Positions 12,401 to 24,400 of a DNA stretch of 64,000 nt are shown here, one piece after another. The stretch is from Zygaena filipendulae (Eukaryota; Arthropoda; Insecta; Lepidoptera; Zygaenidae): NCBI GenBank assembly GCA_907165275.2, contig OU015664.1, positions 2,690,001 through 2,754,000 on the forward strand, given 5' to 3'. The position numbers and the translations under genes were made by a program. Each line of letters opens with the position of its first letter. Position 1 is the first letter of the stretch. Under the pieces are notes generated by a model. The model had not been told where the DNA came from. It ran no database searches and saw only the letters and a program-made list of their open reading frames with translations.

Positions 12401-15400
12401 TGAAAGGAACACACTGTAAATTTTCTAATAATATCTCAAAATCGAAGCTGCTGAACAGATTTTGACTAAATTTGGCAAGGAGAAGGACATCCCGTTCTCG
12501 AGGGGATCCTGAAATTCGCGCGGACGAAGCCAACAAAGAAGCTACCAAATCGAAACTACTGAAGTTAGAAATGTGAAATTTGAAAACCTCCTATGAAAGG
12601 ATTTTCAAAAATTCAACCCGTAAATACCTAAAAAAGACATAAAAGTTTGGGGAAATTCTTACTCTATTGAAAGCACAAATACTCTTGCACAAAAGATAAT
12701 TATAAACCTATTTCAGTATTTGTCAAATTTGGTGAATAAGGCGTTGTTTGTATGGAAACTGGTGAAACTGTGGAACTAGTGAGATTTTTTTTTTCAAAAA
12801 CAAGTATATAAGTATGTATTCCACTTGTCTGGTATGTATAAGCTCTGTTTGCTTTGGCGCCAGATGTCGCTGTGATAATGTCCGAGAGTTAACTGTTATG
12901 TGTTGTCGACCAGGTGATCTCCCACGCCCACGACCTGTCCGCTTCTGCCGCCAAAATGAACCGCGCCCTGCGGGAGTTCCGCATCCGCGGCGTCAAGACC
13001 AACATACCGTTCCTGCTCAACGTTCTAGAGAACCAGAAGTTCCTCAACGGTGAGTTGCGGCTGACTTCAGGGGTAAAGAATAAAAAATATTACCAACTAG
13101 ATGTTCTATCTCGCGAAGTCCACTTTGTCCTGGGCCCTTGGCCTGGTAATTTCGGAGTTCTCGCGGGAATTCCGGGATAAAAAGTACCCTATGGTACTAT
13201 GTTACTCGAAATCACTTTAGCTTCCTATGAGTGAAAGAATTTTCAAAATCGGTTCAGTAGATCCAGCGATCTCCTTCTAAAACCTCACAAACTCACGATC
13301 TCCGAAGTTCCCGCGGGAATTCCGGAATAAAAATACCCTATGACACTCAGGATCACTTTAGTTTCCTATAAGTGAAAGAATTTTCAAAATCGGTTCAGTA
13401 GATCCAGATATTACCCCTACAACGTTACAAACTCACAAACTTTTGCTCTTAATAATAATTAGTATAGATGACCATAACACGCCTCGCTAAGACGCCGCAA
13501 AAACTGTCTTTCCCTCGTAATCAAAGAAATCTATCGTTTTTTTTAATTTTTTTAATAATAATTAATATGATATTTTTGATGTTTTAATAAATTATTTGAA
13601 TTGAAATTGAATTTTATTATTAAAACCACCCCCAGGCGCCGTGGACACGTACTTCATCGACGAACACCCGCAGCTGTTCATGTTCAAGCCGTCCCAGAAC
13701 CGCGCGCAGAAGATCCTCAACTACCTGGGCTACGTGCTGGTGAACGGGCCGGCCACGCCGCTCGCCACCGGCATCCCGCCCGCCGACGTCACGCCGCACA
13801 TACCGCCGGTGCCGCTCGGTGAGCCGTTGCACAATGCTCATCACTACGTGTATGCGTCGTGGCTACGTCTAATAATTAGGCTATTTGACAAAATAAATAA
13901 TGGGCATGTTGACTAATTTTAATTTTTTGGTCCGTCTTGTTGATTATTAAAAAATATTGGACACGTATTTTTCTTTTTTTACGTAATCAAAAAATAACGG
14001 CGATATATTGAGTTGAAATTTTGCGTGACGTCACTATTCTGACAGTTTGTATGGCGGTTTTAGCGGTTAGTGACGTCACGACCCCCTCACCCTAAACTTT
14101 GATGCGCTTTATCTCTGTATTTATTTAAAAAAGAAAAAAATACGTGTCTATCGTTTTTTTTTATTTTCTAACTGACGGACTAATTAGAATTTTGATTTTC
14201 AAAAGTAGTCCACATCCCCATTCTTAATCCTAGTTAGTCTGTCAGTTAGATAATAAAAAAATAATAGACAGGTACGCAGTGTCCTCTTCAGCACCATACC
14301 ACAGCACATTCTACATATATGTAGGCATACTGGTACGTTTTTATAGTAAAAATCTGTATTATAGAATTATAATTAAGGTGTACCAAAATGTTTTATGTGC
14401 TGTGTTGTTCTTCCTGAATAAATACTGTCTAGTCACTAGTGTCTACGTCTATGTATATTTTGCTTTTTTAAATTAGTGTGAATATACTTGGATGAAGCGC
14501 ATTAAGTTTAGGAGAGGGGGCTCGTAACGTCGTATGCAGGTAAAAACTGTACCTGCCTGTGACGTCACGCGACAGATCGACTCAACGTATCTTCGTTATT
14601 TTTTTCTTACGTAAAATAAGAAGAAATACTTGTAATTTTTTATTTATCAATCTACAGGACGGACTAAAAACAATCTAGTCAAATAGCCTATTGGCCATAA
14701 TTATGATCATCAACTATGAAATCAAAATATGGTGATATCTACCATACTAACTAATAGCTAACATCATCAACACTAAATTAATGTACAGACGACATTACAA
14801 GTAACCTTTTTCATGAGAAGTTATCACATTCCGTGGCAAACTCGAAAGATGCAAGAGCGCAACTAACGGCCGCACTCAGAGTCGACTTTAATGATTACTT
14901 AATTACGTATAGATTTTTAAAACAAAACTGCCGCAATCAGAGACGTTCAGTAAATTAATGTAATTGGCATTTAACGAGATGTAACTTAATTAGTTAAACG
15001 CCAATTAACCTTAATTTATTAAACTTGTCTGATTCCGGCAGTTTTGTTGTAAAAATCTACACTTAATTAAGTAATCATTAAAGTCGACTCTGAGTGCGGT
15101 GGTGAGTCGCTCAATAGGGAATTAGGGATGTAAATGAAGAATGAAATTTTATTTATTAATTATTATCTTAAAATTCTTTTACAGTTCGCTCTGGGTATGG
15201 TATGTTCCAATACGTGTACTGTGTTCAAAATGTTTTGAGCTTTATTTCTTTTTCTGTCATTGCTGCAGCTGTCGCTTTATTTGTTTTTTATTAAAGTTGG
15301 GACACTATACATGCCGTTGAGCACCAGATGTCTATATTTTATCATTGTGTCATGGATGGAGGTAAAATTTCAATCTTCATAGTATACCAAAACACAATAA

Positions 15401-18400
15401 AAATCAGCTTTTGTGTTTACAACAAGTTTGTTACTATATTTTAATATTGAAATTTTGTACACTTTTTCTATAATAGGGATGTTGACAACTTTTCAAAATC
15501 AAAATTATAATTAGTCCGTCTTTTAGAAAATTAAAAATCATTAGACACGTATTTTTTTATTTTTCAAATAAATGAAAATACAGAGATAAAGCGCATTAAA
15601 GTTTAGGTTGGGGCTCGTGACGTCACTTACCGCTACAAGCCGCCATACAAACTGCACTAGTTAGTGACGTCACGCGAAATTTCAACTCAATATATCGCTG
15701 TTATTTTTTGATTACGTAAAAAAAAATACGTGTCCAATATTTTTTATTAATCTACAAGATGGACTAAAAAAAATTATTCAAATAGCCTATTGTCTTCTCA
15801 TGGTAGTGGTTTAATGAGAACCGGTTTCTAAAACGCTACTATTACTTATAAATTACTAATGGTTTGCTACCTATATTTTGCAAAATGGTACTTTGATTGC
15901 AACCTTTAATTAATAAAATTTAACTACAATTTCAATTTGCCTTTTAGAGACCGGAAGTAGTTTTTTTATACTTGTCAGCTTTTTTAATCATGTTCGTGTT
16001 TCATTTTGTTGTTTTGTTTTGTTAAATATTTTTTCTTTATTTATTTATTTTTTTAATCCAGTGTGCACCAAACAATCATACTTCCACACCACGTTTGTAC
16101 TAAACATGTTTTTCAGACCTATCCCCCGAGGCCATAAAAAGACACGAACAAACCGGTGAAAATACAGGTAAGACAAAAACAAACATTACTTGTGGCACTA
16201 ATAAGATCCATTTTTCATTGATCCATTCTATTAAAGGTTTTTCCTTTTAACAAACGGTATTGGTCCTTTATAACAAAAATAATTACGATCAATCAATATC
16301 ATCTGGGTTAGTATAATTTTCTATGGAAAAGACTTATTTTAATATCTTTTATTATTTAATTTAGTTTTCTCATTGACAATTTACGTAACTTGCTATTTTT
16401 ACTATGGATTTAAGTATTAAAACACACGTACAAGCACTTTTCTCTTTATAATCCTAACTAATAAATGCAAATGTGAGTTTGTTTGTTTGTTACGCTTTCA
16501 CGCCTCAACTACTCAACCGATCGTACTGTCAGAGAAGGAAATAGAGTACTTTTTGTCTCGGAATCCCCGCGGGAGCTCCGAGAAACCGCGGGGCCAGTAC
16601 GCAGAATACACAGATAACAATACAATCCCGCAGCGGTGCAACCGCCGAACGGGTTCAAGCAGATCCTCAAGGAGGGCGGGCCCGAGGCGTTCGCCAAAGC
16701 GGTGCGCAACCACAAGGGGCTGCTGCTCATGGACACGACGTTCCGCGACGCGCACCAGTCGCTGCTGGCGACGCGCGTGCGCACGCACGACCTGGTCGCG
16801 GTGTCGCCGTACGTGGCGCACAACTTCAGCAACCTGTACGCGCTCGAGAACTGGGGCGGCGCCACCTTCGACGTCGCCTTGAGGTGGGTTTTTTTTTGTT
16901 AAATTTACTCCTTTTCGAGAAGGCAAAGGAATCTAAGTCCATACAGCCAGTTCATGTCTTCCTTTTCTGAATCGTTATTCTCATAACTCATTGAAATGCA
17001 TCGGTGAGAGGCATTTTGATGCTTTACCGGGACATCTGGAAGCAATTCTTTACAATAGGCTATTTCACTGTTGTTGAAATGTTGATATCCAATAATTACA
17101 CTCGAAAATATCATGGATGAGCATAACATAAGCGACAAAATCAACAGATTTGATTAAAAAATAAAATAGTTATAAACTGTTTAATTTTGACTATGTCTGT
17201 CTCTTTCCAAAACGGAATTTTGTATGGCGGTTGTAGGGCGCTACAAGCTGAGTGACATCTATATACGACTAGCGCTTTCCTTGTCTAACTTGAACTTTTA
17301 AAGAGTCATATCTGAAAGTACAAAAGATATTTGTAAAAGAATAATGCTATTATACTACAAAATAACTAGCTGTCCCCCACGGTTTCACTCGCGGCAATTT
17401 CGGAGTTCCTGCAGGAATTCCGGGATAAAAACTATCCTATCTTTTAAGTTGGACCATATTATAAATGGTTACAAATTTTTACCAAAATCCGTTCAGTAGT
17501 TTCGGATTCCATCGCGGACAAACAACGTGACACGTGATTTATATGTATTAAGAAGAAGATAATAAAAAATAAGCACTAAAATTCCCTATTGCCACATGTC
17601 AGATTCTAGACCCTCGCAAGGTTTCACGCTCAGTGAGCACCTCAGCTATTATAATAAACAAATGTATTGTGTCGTGGCGTGGGCAGGTTCCTGCACGAGT
17701 GCCCCTGGGAGCGGCTGGAGGACATGCGGCGGCTCATCCCCAACGTGCCGTTCCAGATGCTGCTGCGGGGCGCCAACGCGGTCGGCTACACCAACTACCC
17801 GGACAACGCCGTGTTCAAGTTCTGCGACATGGCTGTACGTATTTAATGTGACATATTGTAACGTTAGCAGTTTCATCGCAGTTTCACCTGCAGTAATTTC
17901 GGAGTTCCCACAGAAATTCCCGGATAAACCCACTGATTTTTTTGTCTTTGTCATTTGTATGAGATTTCGTGACAGAGAGAGCGCTATATTGACTTGTCTC
18001 CGTGGATAGAGTTTATAGATTATGCACTCAGGGGGTAAAGCAGTGTACCCACCCGGTGCTTGGTTAAGCCAGCCTTTTACGGTCTTTTATCGAGTTTAAA
18101 CTCGAAAACGGCAGATTTTTATCGAGTTCAATCCCAAGCACCGGGTTGTTTGTCCATCTGTAACCGTACTTGTATAACCCACCTTATAGCCGAGACACTC
18201 CGTACTACCAGCCCATTGAAACTTCATACGAATGAACCGATTTAAGTACTGCCCCACAAGTAAAGACGGCCGGCTCGTACATGTGTACACGCGGTGCGCG
18301 TGTGCGTGTCGGAAGGTTGACAGCGAGCTGACAGTAGCTACAGTGAATTGTCACATGTAGATTCTGCGTGTGTCAAACTTTCCTCGGAATTTACCAAGAA

Positions 18401-21400
18401 ACTTTCGCGGGGTATGAGGAGGCGTGAAATTGGTGAGGCGGAGAGTGTCGCTTGCTAGGTGCTTTTGCTTGTTAGGATTCTATTCTTTTGTACCAAACGG
18501 AGGTCATTTACTTACGTTTATGTTAATTTAGTCTTGACAAAATTTAATTACTTTCACAGGTCAAATCTGGCATGGACATATTCCGCGTTTTCGACTCGCT
18601 GAACTACCTTCCCAACCTCATACTGGGCATGGAAGCGGCGGGCAAAGCCGGGGGCGTGGTGGAAGCCGCCATCTCGTACACCGGCGACGTGTCGGACCCC
18701 AGCAAGAAGAAATACGACCTCAAATACTATTTGAACCTCGCCGACGAGCTGGTCAAAGCGGGCACCCACGTGCTCGCCATCAAAGACATGGCGGGGCTGT
18801 TGAAACCGCAAGCCGCCAAGTATGTACGATTTAATGTAACATTGTAATGTATACATAACTAGTTGTCCCCCGCAGTTTCACCCGCGGTAATTTTGGAGTA
18901 ATAGGAACAAACTTTCCTCTTGAATCACTCTATCTACTATTAGTGAAAACCGTATGAAAATTCGTTCAGTGGTTTTTAAGTTTATCGCGAACAGACAGAC
19001 GGACGCGGCGGAAGACTTTGTTTTATAATATGTAAAGATGGCGTTCGCAAATAATAGTAGATTATGCACTGAGGGGGTAAAGCAGTGTCTTACGTCAAGG
19101 CCTCACCGGCGGCATATTGGACCCTTAGCGTAATGAGGAACTTGCGAGGGAGTTATGTAGAGTCCTGATGTATGATTCCTGTTATGTAGATATTCGGAAT
19201 GTGCAGCATGTTGTGCGTAGGTATGCTCTGTGCATTTGGGTCTCAGTTTTGTTTTATGTATAATTTATATATTATGTATGTATTTTGTATTGAACTAGGA
19301 AATTATATTTAGTTCCTCTCAAGCACCACCAAGCACACTTTCTGAACACTGTGAAGGTTGACTGGTAGAGAATTCGACTGTGGTATTAAGTTCGCCTTTT
19401 GTACCATGTTGTGCAATAAGCTTAAATAAATAAAAAATAAAAAAAAATCGAGGGGTTCCAGCCGCCCGTTCCAACTCCCGAAGAGAGGCTTTATCCTCGA
19501 GGTGAATACTTTTCATACCTACTGCGATACAATAAAAACTCAGGGCTATGTCATAAAAAAGCATTAATTATATTTAGATAAAAGCAAAGAAGGTTTATTC
19601 GAAAATCGAACTGGCTACCATAGGCAGACATCAAAAGAAAAAAAAAATTGTAGGAAAATTCTTAGGTTTCCTATTTCCTACAAACTTTACCGTTCCAAAT
19701 CCAAATCTGTTTAATCCCTTGGGAGTTTCACACAACATTACCTCCCTTGGGATGTAATGCCTTGCTTTACGTCGAGATTTCATGACAATATGACATAATG
19801 GGACATTGTCGAGCAGGTGGTATGATTTTTTTTTTTAAATACACAATATCACAACACACAGATCTATTTGATCCCACAGTAAGCTATTATTAGCTTGTGT
19901 CGTGGAAACCAATTATAATTATTATAAATGGTTACAAAATTTAATCAAAATCCGTTCAGTAGTTTCGGAGTCCATCGCGGACAAACAACGTGACACGTGA
20001 TTCATATATATTAAGAATTAAAAAGATTAAGATTATACTATAGATATATAAACACCCCAGACTGGAAAATGGAACCGTGTTCATCACACAAAGTTCACCC
20101 CCAGCGGGAATCGAACCCGGAACCCCTTGATTAGCGGGTAGGCAGTATGTCACATACTGCGCCAATCGGGTCGTCAAATTTGGACGCAGATAAGCAATAA
20201 CATGTTAACCCACAAAATTAAGTTATTGATTCAGAACAATTTATTGAGAGTTGGGGAACGTTTTTTAATTATGTGTCTACCTTATTACATTGCTTAAATA
20301 TGTAACTAAATATTGAACATAAAAGATGTTGACACAAAATGGCGCTATACTTTGTAAACACGATTTAGTCAAAATTTCTCCAATGTGGGTTAACACACTA
20401 TTGCACTATTACCTGCGGGCGCCGCCAGGCTGCTGGTGTCGGCCATCCGCGCGAAGCACCCGGCGGTGCCGATCCACGTGCACACGCACGACACGAGCGG
20501 CGCGGGCGTGGCGGCGATGCTGGCGTGCGCGGAGGCGGGCGCGGACGCGGTGGACGCCGCCGTGGACGCCATGTCCGGCCTCACCAGCCAGCCGAGCATG
20601 GGCGCGCTCGTCGCCTCGCTGCAGGGCACGCCGCTCGACACCGGTATTTATTATTTTATCATAATATTTATTATGATAAAATTAAATTAATTATTAATTA
20701 ATTATTTAAATTTATTTATTATTTAATTTTTATTTATTTTGTTTTTTTTTTTTTATATTATTCATCTTAAACAGCTAGGAGATAAGTTTTTAATAGATAC
20801 GTGTAGTACTAACGGCCGCACTCAAAGTCGAATTTAATGATTAGTTAGTTTAAGTATGGATTTTTAAAACAAAACTGCCGCAATCAGAGACTTTCAGTAA
20901 ATTAATGTTAATTGGCATTTAATGAGATGTAACTTAATTAGTTAAATGCCAATTAATATTAATTTATTAAACTTGTCTGATTGCGGCAGTTTTGTTTTAA
21001 AAATCTAATACTTAACTAAGTAATCATTAAAGTCGATTCTGAGTGCGGCGGTAAGAGACTTACAAGACCCGTTTTTATATGTTAATCACCCAAATTACCG
21101 CAACCAAATAATTAATTAACAATTTAATATCAAAACGGCACACGACTTAATTAGGGGGCATCCATTAATTGCGCGAGGTGATATTGACGATTTTTCGAGT
21201 TGGTCTTATGGTAACTGTTTTCACATATTATCCACTAAGTTTAAGGTTGGTTGGTTTAAGGTTGTCTGGAAGAGATCGCTAGTAAAGCGATAAGACCGCC
21301 TTTTGTATGCCTTTAGTTATAAGTTTCTGTAAACACACTGTAACATTATTTTGGTGTACAATAAAGTGTATTCTATTCTATTCTAAGTTTACTTACATAA

Positions 21401-24400
21401 TTGCAATTTAAAAATTTAAATAAATTCCTTAGTGTATTCATGTGAATTAAAAATCTAAATGAATCCCCTCTAGTGGAACATGTGGACGAAAAATCGAAAT
21501 GAATCCCCCTAGTGAAAGATGTGGATGGGAAATCCAAGTAAATCCCCCAGTGGATGCATGTGGATGAAAAATCGAAATGAATCCCCCCCAGTGGCTCGAT
21601 GTGGATGAAAAATCGAAATGAATCCCCCCAGTAGATGCATGTGGATGAAAAATCCAAATAAATCCCCCAGTGGATCCATGTGGATGAAAAATCGAAATGA
21701 ATCCCCCCAGTGAATCCATGTGAATGATAAATTCAAAAAAATACCCCCAATGGTGGATCCATGTGGATGTTAGTGAATCCATGTGGATGAAATGAAAAAT
21801 TCAAATTCCCCCGGTGGATCCACACGGGGTAGCCTAGAGGCGATTCAACGACAGTTACAAATGTGCTCACGCACTCCCGCAGGCATCCCGCTGCAGAAGG
21901 TGTCGGAGTACTCGGCGTACTGGGAGCAGGCGCGCACGCTGTACGGGCCGTTCGAGTGCGCCGCCACCATGAAGTCGGGCAACGCGGACGTGTACCTGAA
22001 CGAGATCCCCGGCGGCCAGTACACCAACCTGCAGTTCCAGGCCTTCTCGCTCGGGCTCGGCGCGCAGTTCGAGCAGGTCAAGCAGGCGTACAGGTGACGC
22101 GTTCTCTCTGTTTAGTTATTTAAACACACATACATATAACAGATCGTGGTCATTGGAGTTGTTCGGCCACAAACCAAAAATATGCATAGGTACCTAGAAA
22201 AGTTTCTACAGGGGCTTGTTCAGACACAGCAAGAACCGCGCGAACACAAAGCGCGCTATCATAGCTATTATAGTAAATAAAATAAGATTATGGCCAAATA
22301 TGACTAAAAGGTATACTTTAAACTTAGTAATGACGTCGCGACCTCCCACTCCTATACTTTAATGCGTTTTATCTAAGTATTTTTTCCATAATTCGAAAAA
22401 TCAAGAAATACATGTTTATTATTTTTTTACTATCCAACTGACGGACTAAATATAATTTTGATTTTTACACCCCGTCATCATGCCCGCCCTCGCAGGGAGG
22501 CGAACCTGCTGCTGGGCGACATCATCAAGGTGACGCCGTCGTCGAAGGTGGTGGGCGACCTCGCGCAGTTCATGGTGCAGAACAAGCTGAGCGCCGCCGA
22601 CATCGAGGCGCGGGCCGAGGAGCTGTCCTTCCCCAAGTCGGTGGTGGAGTTCCTGCAGGGCGCCATCGGCGTGCCCTACGGGGGGTTCCCCGAACCGCTC
22701 AGGTGCCTAGTATACCTATATCTTTGTCGCTTTAATTACAAGCTTTTAACAATTACAAGCGACACATGACGCAAGTTTACTCCTTATTATTTGTTGTCTC
22801 AACTTATAAATAACGTCTTGTTGCCGTAGCAACTTTTCGACTGCGCATGTCTGGCCAGCTCATTTTTAAATAACGTCTATTTGCCATAGCAACATAACGC
22901 CTAACGCATAACGTAACGGAGATAGTTTGATTTTACTTCCCATTAATTTTCATAACCCGGACACAGATAATATAATACTACGTGTCCATTATTATTTTAT
23001 TTTCTAACTAACGGACTATATTTTGATTTTGAAAAGTTGTCAAGATCCCTATAATATTGTAATGCTTTGGTTAGCTCTTGCATAACATGGCGCAATCATT
23101 TAGGGAGTGATAAAATAAATTTATAACTACATGATAGTACTCAGACAGTAAGGTAACAGGCCCCATATTTCGGCATGTTAAGGCTCTTAAGAATTAATTT
23201 ATTTTTACCCCGGGCTTGGATAGGTACGAAAATAGATTAAGAAGTAAACTCCAAAAAATTATTTCCTCCAAAAAAAATAGTGACAGTATTATTATTAAAG
23301 GATATTTTGTTCGCCGCCAAAGAGACTACAGATAGAATTTCGCTAAATTGAGTCACCGTTTGACATCAAACGCACTTCTAATAACCCTTATTACGTTGTC
23401 CATAAGGTCTAAAGTGCTGAAGGACATGCCGAGGATCGAGGGTAGACCGGGACAGGAGCTGCCGCCGCTCGACTTCGACGCTTTGAAGAATGAGTTACTA
23501 GAGGCACACCCCGATGTATGTATCCATGTGGAATATTATTAATATTACATCATTAATTAGCATGACAACAATAATTATTCAAATGGTTAACGAAGTATTA
23601 AAATAATTTAACATCTAACTAATTTAATATTTTATACAACTTGTATTCGGTTTAGATGCTTATATAATAGGTACTAGTGAGTCATATTGCGACACCTGTA
23701 AAAGGTAAAAGTTATAAATATGTAGCGGGAGCAGGATGGATGATATGGCTCCACCGCCAACCAAAGGGGAAGCTTCCCGCCCGGCGAGGTGGCGTGCCCG
23801 GGGAGCCGCGGCTCCGACTGTACATCGTCGCAGGCCGTATACATGCAGCGCAATGTGCAAACTTCGTTAGCGCGATTCAGGACTTCCATATAGCCAGTAC
23901 TCGTCGTTTCGTTGTAGTTCGTGACTTGTGGCGCAGGGGTCGCCACAAATCCAATGTATTACTATAAACTTGCTACGTAATACATACTAGTTGTTTCCCG
24001 CTGTGTCACTGGCGTTAATCACGGAGTTCGCGCGAGAATTCCGAGATAAAAGTATACCTATGTCTTTTTCTATACCACTGACAATGTTTTACCGATTACT
24101 CTACTGATCAGCATGAAATTTTCCAATTGGCGTGAAAGCGTAAAAACAAAGGAACTTACATTCGCGTATATAATAATATTTTAATGTGTTTTGTGGACAG
24201 GTGACCGACCGAGACGTGATGTCGGCGGCGATGTACCCTCAAGTCGCGAACGACTTCTTCCGCATCCGGGACAAGTACGGGCCCGTGAAGCATCTCGACA
24301 CCAAGACCTTCCTCGTCGGACCCACGGTTAATATCTATACATATTAGCGTATCTAGGGTTATGACGACCCGATTGGCGCAATTGTCTCCATGCCTGCCCG

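Noticed and set aside
21373..21782. Three minus-strand open frames over the minisatellite
   Set aside because: All three phases are open because the 39-42-bp unit lacks stops on that strand; the translations are simple repeats of the unit.
21427..21827. CRISPR-like array
   Set aside because: Adjacent units vary throughout without unique spacers, and the context is a eukaryotic intron.
23680..23967. GC-rich block with open frames on both strands in intron 20 of pyruvate carboxylase
   Set aside because: No homology, splice context or repeat structure was recognised; it is left unassigned.
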